DNA from: Lachnospiraceae bacterium
GTDB taxonomy: Bacteria; Bacillota; Clostridia; Lachnospirales; Lachnospiraceae
Length of the DNA: 64,000 nt
Direction: 5' to 3'
Assembly: GCA_024403515.1 (NCBI GenBank)
Contig: JAKSRS010000002.1
Coordinates: 86,388-150,387 of the forward strand
Notes under the pieces: generated by a model
The model's database searches: none
What the model saw: only the letters and a program-made list of their open reading frames with translations
Told to the model about the DNA's origin: nothing
Shown here: one piece after another, positions 35,236 through 44,787 of the stretch
Layout of the letters: each line of letters starts with the position of its first letter
Numbering within the stretch: the stretch's first letter is position 1
Program-made: the position numbers and the translations under genes

Positions 35236-37506
35236 ATGTCTATGGCTCTTATAACAATAAGACAGTTAATCTCCATATTTTTGGCATATCTTTGCATTTC
35301 TGTGCTTGTTCCCCACTTTGTGCTTGGAAAAACACTCAGATTAAGGAACCGCTACGAGAAATTTTTAATTTATACAATATTTGGCAATTTCTACGTTATA
35401 AATCTGGTGTATTTTTTGGAGATTTTCCACATATCATACAGATTTACACTGATTCTGTTGACTGTGATTCCGTGTATTTTGATAAAAATCAAGTTGGAGA
35501 GAATCCCGGTAGCAGCATTTTTAAAAGAAAAATGGGAAATTTTCAGAAGATTGACCGGAGGTCAGCTGGGAGTCAAAGCATACCGAGAGTCCAGAAAACC
35601 TTTACATAGACAGTGGAGAGACAACATCGTCAATCATCTATATGATGTTTATGTAACAAAATTTCTTGATGTCCTTGCAATAGTTATTCTCCTGGTAGGC
35701 CTTGTCTACATTTACGGCCAGGATTTGTTTAATATATATGGTTACAAGGCCTCAGATGTAGTTGTTCACAATTACTGGATTAACTCGATGATGGGTAACA
35801 AGATATTTGTTACGGGTATATATCCATACGGATTTCATAATGTAGTTTACTATTTGCGAGTTTTTTTTGGAATTGACATTATGGCAACGCTCAGACTGTT
35901 TTCTTTTGTGCAGGCAGTGTGGGTTCATGTTGAGTTACTATGTTTCCTTAAAATAATTTCCAAGACAAGATTTCTTCCTTATCTTGGGGCTTATACATAT
36001 TTATTTGCTGATTTTTATCGATTGAACACATATAGCCGTTTTACGGCTTCGCTTCCGCAGGAATTCGGAATGATTTTCATTCTTCCGACGGCTTATGCTT
36101 TGATGTCGTACTTTAGATTTCAGCAACGCGAAGATAGAGGCGATAAAACGGGAAAAACCAAGATGATTTTAGTTGCGTTTTGCATGGGTTTTTCATTGAC
36201 GTTTACAGTTCATTTTTACGGTGTAGCTATTATTGGCCTGTATTGTGTAGCTATAGCCATAGGATTTATTAAACTCTTTGTGAAGAAGAAATATTTCACG
36301 AGAATAATGCTAACGGGAATAATAAGTGTCTTTGTGACACTTTTGCCGATGATTATAGCTTTTGCCGGCGGTACAAGGTTGCAGGATTCAATTTATTGGG
36401 GCATGAGCGTTATCGAAGGTAATCCCCGTGAAAATGAAGATATTTCGCTCCCTCAGACCGACGGCGAGGAAGAAAAAGACCGTCTCGTTGAGGAATATGG
36501 CGCCGTAGTTGGTACTGCAGTATATGGCGCAAACAGCATAAAAAATAATATGGGAGCCAATATTATTGAAAACAAGTATAGCAATTTTGGATATTTGGTG
36601 ATTGTATTTCCGTTTATGCTGCTTCTTGTAGGAGGCATTGTATACGCCTTTACGAAAAAGAGAGATCAAATATATGCTTCTGTTCTTTTGTCGGGGGCGG
36701 TATTCACCTTACTAATGGTCTTCATGCTAAATGCCTCATTGTTTCACCTCCCATCTGTTATGGATATGAACCGAGGCGGAATTTATTATGCATATATTTC
36801 AACAATAAGTGTTGTGCTTATTGCTGATGGAATTATATATCTTATTACCCTTTGGGACAAAAGAAAGTGGGTTTCTAATGCCTGCTCATTTGTGTGTGTT
36901 GCAGCAATTGTTGCTTATGCATCAACTCATGGAGGGATTAAGTCCCCTGTGAAGTCGACACCACAGGAAATGAACGACGCTGTGGAGTGCCTTACGAATA
37001 TAATGATTAAGGACGAACCTCATATGTGGACGATTGTTTCGGCTAACGATGAGCGTCAGATGGCTAACGATAAAGGTTTCCATTATGAAAGCATAGATTT
37101 CTTATCAAATATGGAAAACTGGACTACTTATCATAAAGTCACAATACCAACACCAACTGTCTACTTTTTTGTTGAGAAGACACCACTTGCGTACAATGAG
37201 ATAGGATATGATTCGGAAGAAATGATTTCAGAAAAGTCGGCGAACAGTATTCTTCCGAATAAAATGGGTATTGAAACATACCAGGGACACAATCGATTGA
37301 CGGTTATGTCGAGACTATATTACTGGTGTGAGGCTTTTATGAAGTTATATCCCAACGAAATGACAGTTTTTTCTGAGTCCGACAATTTTATTTGCTACAG
37401 AGTTGAGCAGAATGCATACAGACTGTTCAATTTTGCTATAGATTACGATTATAACACACGAGATTACCCGGAGACCGCGGCTGATAGCGACGCCGCTAAC
37501 GGATAA
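35236..37506 (+). CDS. Large polytopic membrane protein, GT-C-like, in the pel locus
   Basis: 756 residues with about twelve membrane helices up to residue 560 and a C-terminal extracellular domain of about 190 residues. The loop after an early helix reads YKASDVVVHNYWINSMM and then GIYPYGFHNVVYYL. This resembles GT-C glycosyltransferases, where an acidic residue in the first large loop (here the D of SDVVVH) and a YP or YPxG motif follow. Such proteins use lipid-phosphate-linked sugars as donors. No counterpart exists in the classical pel operon, so it is an accessory gene of this lineage. GAGGAGGAC precedes the start. Donor and acceptor are unknown. Confidence 0.55.
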   Translation: MSMALITIRQLISIFLAYLCISVLVPHFVLGKTLRLRNRYEKFLIYTIFGNFYVINLVYFLEIFHISYRFTLILLTVIPCILIKIKLERIPVAAFLKEKWEIFRRLTGGQLGVKAYRESRKPLHRQWRDNIVNHLYDVYVTKFLDVLAIVILLVGLVYIYGQDLFNIYGYKASDVVVHNYWINSMMGNKIFVTGIYPYGFHNVVYYLRVFFGIDIMATLRLFSFVQAVWVHVELLCFLKIISKTRFLPYLGAYTYLFADFYRLNTYSRFTASLPQEFGMIFILPTAYALMSYFRFQQREDRGDKTGKTKMILVAFCMGFSLTFTVHFYGVAIIGLYCVAIAIGFIKLFVKKKYFTRIMLTGIISVFVTLLPMIIAFAGGTRLQDSIYWGMSVIEGNPRENEDISLPQTDGEEEKDRLVEEYGAVVGTAVYGANSIKNNMGANIIENKYSNFGYLVIVFPFMLLLVGGIVYAFTKKRDQIYASVLLSGAVFTLLMVFMLNASLFHLPSVMDMNRGGIYYAYISTISVVLIADGIIYLITLWDKRKWVSNACSFVCVAAIVAYASTHGGIKSPVKSTPQEMNDAVECLTNIMIKDEPHMWTIVSANDERQMANDKGFHYESIDFLSNMENWTTYHKVTIPTPTVYFFVEKTPLAYNEIGYDSEEMISEKSANSILPNKMGIETYQGHNRLTVMSRLYYWCEAFMKLYPNEMTVFSESDNFICYRVEQNAYRLFNFAIDYDYNTRDYPETAADSDAANG

Positions 37507-37526
37507 AGAAGATGGGGAAGATGAAC

Positions 37527-39365
37527 ATGATTTCTCGAAGAAATTTTGGAATTATTACAATACTTATGCTGATTGTTCTTGTAATCTTTCAGTTTAGTGA
37601 AGTGGCCAAGAATGCAGGCAATCATTATTCAGTGAATGAAAGCCTCGATGAAAAATATCCTGCCAATATGCAGTATCAGGCTAAAAACTTTTTACTTGGG
37701 ACAGATGCTGTGGCAGATTGGGAAAAGGATAATTACATCCTCTATGTGGGTGACAGCAAAACCAACATGGGAAGTGTTGTCAGCCAGTGGGTAACATACA
37801 CAAAGCGCAAGATGCTTGAATGTCACAGCCTTTCTGATTTTGAATTGGAAAAATTCGGCAGACCTGAATTTACTGTTATTGATTCGAAGTATGTCGACTT
37901 CGAAAAAGAAACAGACAAGCTCATAGAAATGGCCGATGAGGGAATGTCTATTGTTTTTTGCTCACTTCCTGATTCGGAAATTATTACACCTAATGAAAAG
38001 TTAAAAAAACTTATGGGTATTTCCTATCGCAAAGAGAAGAGCGTTACAGTAGAAGGAATCAAGCTTTTCTCGGGCTTCCTTTTTGGCGGAGAAACAATTT
38101 ACGAGCCTAAGAAGGCCAAAGAAGAGCGTCGTCAGGACCTTGAGCTTAATGTTCCCTGGTACATTACAGCAGGTGCAACTAAAACATATATGGTCGGTAT
38201 TCTTGATGAGTATTTTCAGGATTTCAAGGATAAGAATGACTTCTTTCCTGCACTTATTTGGAGAAACAGCTATAGCGCAGATTCACAGATTTTTTGTGTA
38301 GTAGGAGACTACATGGAAACGACAGCCGGAATCGGAATTCTTGCTTCTATGATTTATGAACTTTCCGATTATCAGATATATCCGGTCGTGAATGCGCAGA
38401 ATACTCTTTTGATTTCATATCCTTTGCTGGCAAACGAGAATGATGAAGAAATAAAGTCACTGTATACAAGATCATATGATGCGTTTCAAAATAATGTAAT
38501 CTGGTCATCTCTTGTTGCTGCTCAGGAAAAATATAAACTAAAATATACGGCCTTTTTGACACCAAAATACAACTATTCAGATGGAACCGAGCCTGAACTT
38601 GACACTTATGTTCCATATCTTACTAATTTTAAAGAAAAAGGAACTGAAGTAGGATATTCATTCATCCATGATTCTTCTGTTGATTTATTGGAAAAAGTAA
38701 ATAAAGATGAGGAATATCTGTTAGAACTTGAGAACAGATATCCTTCAACAAGTGCCTTTATGGATTTAAGTGAGAAGAATCAGTTACTCGATTCGTTAAA
38801 GGCGTCACACACTTCGAATATTAGAACAATAGCTTGCGATGAAGATGTTCAAGTTCCGATTTTAAGCTATCTTACAGATGATGTTACACTACAAAGTTTG
38901 ACAAGTAATACTGAAAACTTTACTTATTCGAGAGATCTGATGCTCAAGTCAGTCGAAACAGCGCTCGGATATGATAATGCAAAACTTGATTTTACTAAGG
39001 TGGCCTGGCCCCAAAATGAAAATGAGCATTGGGAAAAGATATATGAAGATATGTCAAGTTCTCTTGCTACATTTTGGAAACCTTTCAGAGTTTATGACAG
39101 AACGACACTTTCTGAAAGTGATAAGAGAGTAAGAACATTCTTAAATATCGAATCTGTATCTAAAAGAGACGGAGATGTTATTGAACTTGATATTACAGGC
39201 AGAGATAATGATACATGCTATTTTGTGCTGAGAACTCATGGCTATATTATTGATTCTGTAAGTGATCTTGTTTCTTACAAGGAAATTGAAGATTATGCAT
39301 ACTTACTCACAATTGATTGTGACAAGGTAACAATCAATCTTAAGAATGCATTGAACTTGAAATAG
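37527..39365 (+). CDS. DUF2194-like extracellular protein in the position of PelA
   Basis: About 612 residues. A single N-terminal helix (about 6-24) anchors a large extracellular domain. It has the layout of DUF2194 proteins that accompany pelF in Firmicutes: an N-terminal Rossmann-like part (DNYILYVGDSKTN, IVFCSLPDSE) and a later barrel-like part (SFIHDSSVDLLEKV). I see no NodB-type D-H-H metal triad (no HxxxH), so deacetylase activity, which PelA provides in other species, is not evident. The start is uncertain among ATGs at 37512, 37521 and 37527; the last has GGGGAAG at a proper distance. It may modify or guide nascent Pel polymer. Confidence 0.6.
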   Translation: MISRRNFGIITILMLIVLVIFQFSEVAKNAGNHYSVNESLDEKYPANMQYQAKNFLLGTDAVADWEKDNYILYVGDSKTNMGSVVSQWVTYTKRKMLECHSLSDFELEKFGRPEFTVIDSKYVDFEKETDKLIEMADEGMSIVFCSLPDSEIITPNEKLKKLMGISYRKEKSVTVEGIKLFSGFLFGGETIYEPKKAKEERRQDLELNVPWYITAGATKTYMVGILDEYFQDFKDKNDFFPALIWRNSYSADSQIFCVVGDYMETTAGIGILASMIYELSDYQIYPVVNAQNTLLISYPLLANENDEEIKSLYTRSYDAFQNNVIWSSLVAAQEKYKLKYTAFLTPKYNYSDGTEPELDTYVPYLTNFKEKGTEVGYSFIHDSSVDLLEKVNKDEEYLLELENRYPSTSAFMDLSEKNQLLDSLKASHTSNIRTIACDEDVQVPILSYLTDDVTLQSLTSNTENFTYSRDLMLKSVETALGYDNAKLDFTKVAWPQNENEHWEKIYEDMSSSLATFWKPFRVYDRTTLSESDKRVRTFLNIESVSKRDGDVIELDITGRDNDTCYFVLRTHGYIIDSVSDLVSYKEIEDYAYLLTIDCDKVTINLKNALNLK

Positions 39366-39381
39366 TAAGAGGAGAGTTAAC

Positions 39382-40806
39382 GTGAAAATTTGTATTGTGG
39401 CAGAAGGCTGCTATCCCTATGTAGTAGGCGGTGTATCCGGATGGATTCACAGTATGATTGAAGCTTTTCCGGAGCATGATTTCATCATTCTGGGAATGAT
39501 TCCAAATCGTAAACAAAGTGGTAAGTTTGCTTATGAATTGCCTAAAAATGTATCGGCTGTTTATGAAGCATATCTTGACGATTATGACTGGGTTAATACA
39601 AAAAAGGAAGGCAAAAGAACACACCTTAGCAAGAAGGAATATCGCGCCTTAAGAAGTCTTGTATTGAACAGACGTGTTGAATGGGACACTTTATTTGATA
39701 TGTTTCAAAGTGAAAAGTTTTCGACGGATGATATCCTTATGGGCGCAGACTTTTTAAAGATTGTTCAGGAATATTACAACGAGAATTATCCTCAGATTGT
39801 ATTTTCTGACTTCCTTTGGACACTGAGATCGATTTATTTAAATCTTTTCCTTGTTATGAAGACCCCCATCCCTGAAGCAGATGTATATCACTGTGTAGCA
39901 ACAGGTTATGCAGGCATTCTTGGTGCGATGGCGAACCACAAATATGGAAGTAAACTTCTCATTTCAGAGCATGGTATATATACACGCGAAAGAGAAGAAG
40001 AAATAATAAAGGCGAGCTGGGTTAAAGGAATTTACAAAACAATTTGGATAGAGCAGTTTAAGAAAATGTCACAGGTTGCATATGATAAAGCTGACCTTGT
40101 TACTAGCCTTTATAGCCATGCAAGAGAACTCCAGATTGAATTGGGTTGTCCTGAGATGAAAACCAGAGTTACTCCGAATGGTATCGATGAAAAGAGATTT
40201 GAAAACATACCGGGAAAACTTCCTGAAGATGAGGGAATGATCAATATCGGTGCTGTCTTACGAGTTGCACCGATTAAAGATGTAAAGACAATGATTCAGG
40301 CATTTTCTTTTGCCAAGCAGAGAGTATCTAACCTTAAACTTTGGATTATGGGGCCTATTGACGAGGACGAAGAATATGCTAATGAGTGTATTGAACTCGT
40401 TGATGCTTTAGGTATTTCTGATGTTGTATTTACAGGAAGAGTTGATGTTGCTCAGTATATTGGCAGGATGGATTACACAATACTTACAAGTATAAGTGAA
40501 GGCCAGCCACTCACAATTTTAGAGGGATTTGCGAACCATCTTCCTGCGATTGCGACAGATGTGGGTAACTGTAGAGGACTTATCTATGGAGACCACGAAG
40601 GTGACAACGAAGCAGCAGGTATCATCACTCACATTATGAATGTAGGTGAAATAGCCGATGCAATGGTTGATCTTGCAATTCATCCTGATAAGCGCAAAGC
40701 TATGGGTGAAGTTGGATATAAACGAGTAGTTGATTATTATGGAATAGATGAAATGAGAGAATGCTATGGTGAAATTTACGGAGACCTTAGCTTGAATAGG
40801 GATTAA
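39382..40806 (+). CDS. pelF: PelF glycosyltransferase (GT4)
   Basis: 474 residues, cytoplasmic. The N-terminal DUF3492 region is diagnostic: MKICIVAEGCYPYVVGGVSGW and HSMIEAFPEHDFIILGM. The C-terminal GT4 domain has ISEHGIYTRERE, TPNGIDEKRF and an E-x7-E motif in SEGQPLTILEGF. PelF polymerises the cationic amino-sugar polysaccharide Pel from UDP-activated N-acetyl hexosamine. The start codon is GTG at 39382 with AGAGGAGAG upstream. It is the most secure Pel gene and anchors the identity of the locus. Confidence 0.92.
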   Translation: MKICIVAEGCYPYVVGGVSGWIHSMIEAFPEHDFIILGMIPNRKQSGKFAYELPKNVSAVYEAYLDDYDWVNTKKEGKRTHLSKKEYRALRSLVLNRRVEWDTLFDMFQSEKFSTDDILMGADFLKIVQEYYNENYPQIVFSDFLWTLRSIYLNLFLVMKTPIPEADVYHCVATGYAGILGAMANHKYGSKLLISEHGIYTREREEEIIKASWVKGIYKTIWIEQFKKMSQVAYDKADLVTSLYSHARELQIELGCPEMKTRVTPNGIDEKRFENIPGKLPEDEGMINIGAVLRVAPIKDVKTMIQAFSFAKQRVSNLKLWIMGPIDEDEEYANECIELVDALGISDVVFTGRVDVAQYIGRMDYTILTSISEGQPLTILEGFANHLPAIATDVGNCRGLIYGDHEGDNEAAGIITHIMNVGEIADAMVDLAIHPDKRKAMGEVGYKRVVDYYGIDEMRECYGEIYGDLSLNRD

Positions 40807-40808
40807 TT

Positions 40809-42248
40809 ATGGCAGGAATTGGTATTAGACTAAATAAAATTTACAGTAAAGAATCAATTTTTACGAAACTGTTTGGATTTGGATATTCCGTAGTTGTTAC
40901 AATAGCTCCTATGTTAATTATTATCGCTGTAATCGTATTGATGCAGCTTGTGCTTGGCTTCTCCAGCCTTGACTATGTAACAAGGGAGTTGTATGCGTGT
41001 ACAGTTCTTTATATTTTCATATTTGCACTTCTGACTGCGTCACCGTTTAATGCGGTAATATCCAGATATATGTCCGATATTATTTATGAAGAAAAGTATG
41101 AAGATATTGCACCCTGCTTTTACACCGGATTAATTATGAATACTATATTTTCATTTATACCCGCTTTGCTTTTTTGCATTCATGAGTACAAAGTCGGCGG
41201 TGTTAACATATGGTATGTGTTTGCCGGATTTGCAGGTTATATGTGTCTGATGTTTACCTTTTACATAATGCTTTACCTTTCAATATGTAAAGATTATAAA
41301 AAGATATCACTTTTCTATATCATCGGAATGATAGTAACATTTTTGCTTGCGTGCATTCTTTACTTTTTCTTTGGCGTAAGATGTGACATAGCAATGCTTG
41401 TGGGTCTTGTTGTAGGCCTGTTTATCATAGCAATGCTTGAGTACGCACAGTTTAGACAGTATTTTAAAACTAATTCAGGCAACTATTTTGGCGTGCTTCC
41501 ATATTTTGCAAAATATTGGCAGCTTGTAGTTGCAAACTTCTTTTATATATTTGGTCTCTACGTTCATAACTTCGTATTTTGGAATACAGATATGAAGATG
41601 ATAGTAGTTAAGAGCTTTGTTTGCAATCAGCCATATGATATGGCAAGTTGTCTTGCTATGTTTACAAATATTACGTCAAGCGTTATTTTCCTTACTCGTG
41701 TTGAAATGTATTTCCACGACAGATATAAAAGATATTCAGAAGCAGTTATCGGTGGACGTGGAATGGATATAACAAGAGCTAAGCAGAGAATGTTCAGACA
41801 GCTTATGGAAGAAGTGATGACTCTTGCACGTGTACAGTTTATTGTTACAACAGTAATCTTTTTAATTGCCATGATCATTCTTCCGAGACTGGGCTTTGGT
41901 GGCACAACACTTAGAATTTATCCTTGTTTAGCGGCAGGTTATTATATTCTGTTTTTGATGTATGCGATTATTATTTTCCTTTACTATTTTAACGATTTAG
42001 CTGGTGCAGTAATGACTTCCGTTTCATTCTTCATCGCGACATTATTCTTTAGTATTTTAGCAACTAAACTTCCTGTTATCTGGTATGGCATCGGTATGGT
42101 TATTGGTGCATTTGTAGGATTTTCGATTGCCTACTATAGAATACGAAGAATGGAAAAAACGTTGGATATTCATGTTTTCTGTAGTGGAAGTATCCTTAAA
42201 AAAGGAAAAGGTCGAATGCCTTCAAATCTTGTGTATGAGAGGAATTAA
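40809..42248 (+). CDS. pelG: PelG membrane transporter
   Basis: 479 residues with about twelve helices of the MOP flippase superfamily. PelG features are visible: MAGIGIRLNKIYSKESIFTK at the start, SPFNAVISRYMSDIIYEEKYEDIAPCF, NYFGVLPYFAKYWQLVVANFFY and GLYVHNFVFW. PelG forms the membrane channel for the growing Pel chain with PelD and PelE. It starts two bases after the pelF stop codon. An outer-membrane exporter is not expected in this monoderm cell and none is present. Confidence 0.92.
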   Translation: MAGIGIRLNKIYSKESIFTKLFGFGYSVVVTIAPMLIIIAVIVLMQLVLGFSSLDYVTRELYACTVLYIFIFALLTASPFNAVISRYMSDIIYEEKYEDIAPCFYTGLIMNTIFSFIPALLFCIHEYKVGGVNIWYVFAGFAGYMCLMFTFYIMLYLSICKDYKKISLFYIIGMIVTFLLACILYFFFGVRCDIAMLVGLVVGLFIIAMLEYAQFRQYFKTNSGNYFGVLPYFAKYWQLVVANFFYIFGLYVHNFVFWNTDMKMIVVKSFVCNQPYDMASCLAMFTNITSSVIFLTRVEMYFHDRYKRYSEAVIGGRGMDITRAKQRMFRQLMEEVMTLARVQFIVTTVIFLIAMIILPRLGFGGTTLRIYPCLAAGYYILFLMYAIIIFLYYFNDLAGAVMTSVSFFIATLFFSILATKLPVIWYGIGMVIGAFVGFSIAYYRIRRMEKTLDIHVFCSGSILKKGKGRMPSNLVYERN

Positions 42249-42250
42249 TT

Positions 42251-42637
42251 ATGATTGATGCGGGAGATTTACTAAGAATTATTCTATTTGTAATGGGCGC
42301 AGTTATGTTATTTGTAACAGTTGCCAGCCTTGCAAAGCGAAAAATGAATGAGTCTTTTTGCCTGGTATGGGGAATTGTATCAGTTGCAACTATTTTGGCA
42401 GGATGCCTTTTAAGACCGTCAGAATGGACAAACTACATGTCAGGAGTGGGACTTGCGCTGGTATTGGTCATTATTTTTTGTGCATTATACTGCGTTTATT
42501 TTGTAAGTCTAAAAATATCCGAACTTACGCGTAAAAATCAGGAATTGGCTATTCAGGTTTCGCTTCTTAATCAGGAAAACGAAAAGATAATGAAAAGACT
42601 TTCTGATATGACAGGTCTTGATAAACGCGAAATATAA
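42251..42637 (+). CDS. DUF2304 membrane protein
   Basis: 128 residues with three membrane helices (about 6-25, 35-52, 62-85) and a C-terminal coiled coil (SELTRKNQELAIQVSLLNQENEKI). This is the DUF2304 pattern, a family almost always encoded beside a GT2 polyprenyl-phosphate sugar transferase, as here. It probably anchors or assists that enzyme. Start ATG 42251 is two bases after pelG. Confidence 0.82.
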   Translation: MIDAGDLLRIILFVMGAVMLFVTVASLAKRKMNESFCLVWGIVSVATILAGCLLRPSEWTNYMSGVGLALVLVIIFCALYCVYFVSLKISELTRKNQELAIQVSLLNQENEKIMKRLSDMTGLDKREI

Positions 42638-42648
42638 TGGGGGATAAA

Positions 42649-43452
42649 ATGGAAAGACAGAAGAAGGAAGTTCTTATAATTATTCCTGCTTATAACGAAG
42701 GTAAAACTATTGAAGCAGTTTTAAAGAAGTTGGAAGAGCCTGAGATAGCCTCATTCGCAGATGTGCTTGTAATGAATGATGCCTCGAAGGACGAAACAGA
42801 ATATGTTGTAAAGAAAAGAAACCACGCCGTTGTAACGCATATATTTAATTTGGGATATGGAAGTGGTCTTCAGGTCGGATACAAATATGCGCAGCGATAT
42901 GGTTATGAATATGTAATTCAGATGGACGCAGATGGGCAGCATGATCCGTCAAATGTTAGAAAATTGTATGATGCTTTAAAAACAAAAAACGAAAAAGGCG
43001 AGTACCCTGATATAGTAATAGGATCAAGATTTGTGGACGGAGCTATTTCTTTTCCTGTTCCTGTAACCAAGAAGATAGCTTTTGTTTTGTTTAGATTTTT
43101 GATAAAGGCTGCGACCGGACAAAAGTTAATGGATCCGACTTCGGGCTTACAAGGATTATCCAAAAGAACGGTATGGTATTACTCAAACTTTTCACATTTT
43201 GATGACAAATATCCTGATGCAAATATGCTGATGCAGATGTGTTTGTTAGGATATAATGTTGAAGAAATTCCTGCAGTCATGTACGCAAGAAATGAAGGTA
43301 CAAGTATGCATTCCGGAATCATTAAGCCGATGATTTATATGATTCGAATGATGTTTTCCATTATTGCAGTGTGGATGCGCGTGAAACTCTTTAAAGTAGA
43401 TATATCTTCAGTGGAGGATCATAAGAAACTTGAGTCGTTTGAAAAAGAGTAA
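42649..43452 (+). CDS. GT2 glycosyltransferase, polyprenyl-phosphate sugar synthase type
   Basis: About 267 residues. A GT-A fold with IIIPAYNEGKTIEAVL, the nucleotide-binding VLVMNDASKDE, the metal-binding QMDADGQHDP and MDPTSGLQGLSKR. It lacks the C-terminal membrane helices of larger family members and resembles DPM1-like enzymes, which make polyprenyl-phosphate sugars. Its product could be the donor for the GT-C-like protein at 35236-37506. The start is set at ATG 42649 because GGGGGA precedes it; ATG 42637 is also in frame. Confidence 0.88.
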   Translation: MERQKKEVLIIIPAYNEGKTIEAVLKKLEEPEIASFADVLVMNDASKDETEYVVKKRNHAVVTHIFNLGYGSGLQVGYKYAQRYGYEYVIQMDADGQHDPSNVRKLYDALKTKNEKGEYPDIVIGSRFVDGAISFPVPVTKKIAFVLFRFLIKAATGQKLMDPTSGLQGLSKRTVWYYSNFSHFDDKYPDANMLMQMCLLGYNVEEIPAVMYARNEGTSMHSGIIKPMIYMIRMMFSIIAVWMRVKLFKVDISSVEDHKKLESFEKE

Positions 43453-44749
43453 GTTTAAAGCAGCAAAATTAATTGAAATCGCAGATGAACTGAGAAACCC
43501 TGAAAGAGGTTGGTATCAGATTCATACCTTTGTGCTGTCTGATGATATTACTATGGTTGATAGAGAGTATACTCTCAATAATATGGATACTATAGCACTA
43601 TTACTTATTGATATATCAGACTATAAAAATGCTCCTTTAGATGATGAGGCTATAGACAAGCTCAGGATGATATTCTCATTTTTCAGAGATTACAGGTTGG
43701 GAATGATAGTGCGAGTAGTCTATGATACCAACGGACGTTGCATGGAAAATGAACCGTCAAATGAAGAGCAGATTATCGAGCATATGACTCAGGTGAGCAG
43801 GGTTCTTAAGGAATTTGAATCCGATATATATATTTGCCAGGGTATGCTGATTGGAAACTGGGGAGAGATGCATTCGTCTAAGTTTCTTTCGCCAAGCAGA
43901 CTCAAGAGGCTTTCAAATGCTTTTAGAGAAGAACTAAAAGATACAACTTTTATAGCGGTTAGAAGGCCTTCATATATTAGAATTCTTTTTCCACAAGGCG
44001 AGGATTTAAGGCAAAAAGAAGTTGGCTTATTTGATGATGCTATTATGGCGTCACCTACTCATCTTGGAACATTTGGTGATTTGTCGTCTAAGGAGACAAT
44101 ACGTGAGCATTCCTGGAAACCAAATGAAGAAATAGAATATGTTTCGAGACTGTGTGATAACGTTCCTTATGGCGGAGAAGCGCTTTGGCCGAATGAACCT
44201 GATTCTTTGGATAATGTTCGCGCATCGTTAAAAGAGATAGATAAGTATTTTGCGGTGTTACATATTTCATATCTAAACAGAATTCATGATGCAAGGTTTC
44301 TTGATCATCTTCATAGCCTTACCTGGAAAGAAAAAGGCCCTTTTAGAGGACTGGACGGATATGAATATGTTGGTAGACATTTAGGCTACAGATTTGTAGT
44401 AAGAAAAGCTGTATGCTCGTTACTGCCTAATGAAGATTCTATATTAAAGTGGGAAATTGAAATAGAAAATGTCGGATTTGCCAGATCTTATTTTGAATCA
44501 TCCGTATATATTGAGGCTGACGATGAATTCGGCGAAAGAAAGAAAATCGATGTAAGTGAATGGATTGATCTCACCAAAATAGCTTCTCGCTCAAAACACA
44601 AATTTACGTGTATGACTGAGAAACTATACGGGGACGTATATTTATCAGCAACGAAGGCATCAACTAAGGAATCTGTTTTCTTTGCCAATAAAGAATTGGG
44701 TAAGAATGTGGATGACTCTTACATTTATCTTGGTTATTTTAAAAAGTGA
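43430..44749 (+). CDS. DUF4874/DUF4832 protein, glycosidase-like barrel
   Basis: 439 residues without signal peptide. The N-terminal DUF4874 domain starts with the typical ELRNPERGWYQIH and continues with LLIDISDY, LGMIVRVVYD and MLIGNWGEMHSSKF. The C-terminal DUF4832 part has DGYEYVGRHLGYRFVVRKA and a beta-sandwich end. The fold is a TIM barrel with an extra sandwich, often suspected to be a glycoside hydrolase; the E of GNWGEMH is a possible catalytic residue. It overlaps the GT2 gene by 23 bases and would start at a TTG (43430) behind GGAGG. Because it lacks a signal peptide it would act on cytoplasmic glycan or lipid-linked intermediates. Confidence 0.72.
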   Translation: MSRLKKSKFKAAKLIEIADELRNPERGWYQIHTFVLSDDITMVDREYTLNNMDTIALLLIDISDYKNAPLDDEAIDKLRMIFSFFRDYRLGMIVRVVYDTNGRCMENEPSNEEQIIEHMTQVSRVLKEFESDIYICQGMLIGNWGEMHSSKFLSPSRLKRLSNAFREELKDTTFIAVRRPSYIRILFPQGEDLRQKEVGLFDDAIMASPTHLGTFGDLSSKETIREHSWKPNEEIEYVSRLCDNVPYGGEALWPNEPDSLDNVRASLKEIDKYFAVLHISYLNRIHDARFLDHLHSLTWKEKGPFRGLDGYEYVGRHLGYRFVVRKAVCSLLPNEDSILKWEIEIENVGFARSYFESSVYIEADDEFGERKKIDVSEWIDLTKIASRSKHKFTCMTEKLYGDVYLSATKASTKESVFFANKELGKNVDDSYIYLGYFKK

Positions 44750-44758
44750 TACTATAAT
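44730..44758 (+). promoter_or_regulatory. Internal promoter before the flippase gene
   Basis: TTGGTT (44730-44735), 17 bases, perfect TATAAT (44753-44758), overlapping the end of the DUF4874 gene. It would let the second half of the locus be transcribed independently of pel. Confidence 0.5.
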
Positions 44759-44787
44759 AAATAATTCTGTTACAAAGTGGAAAACAG

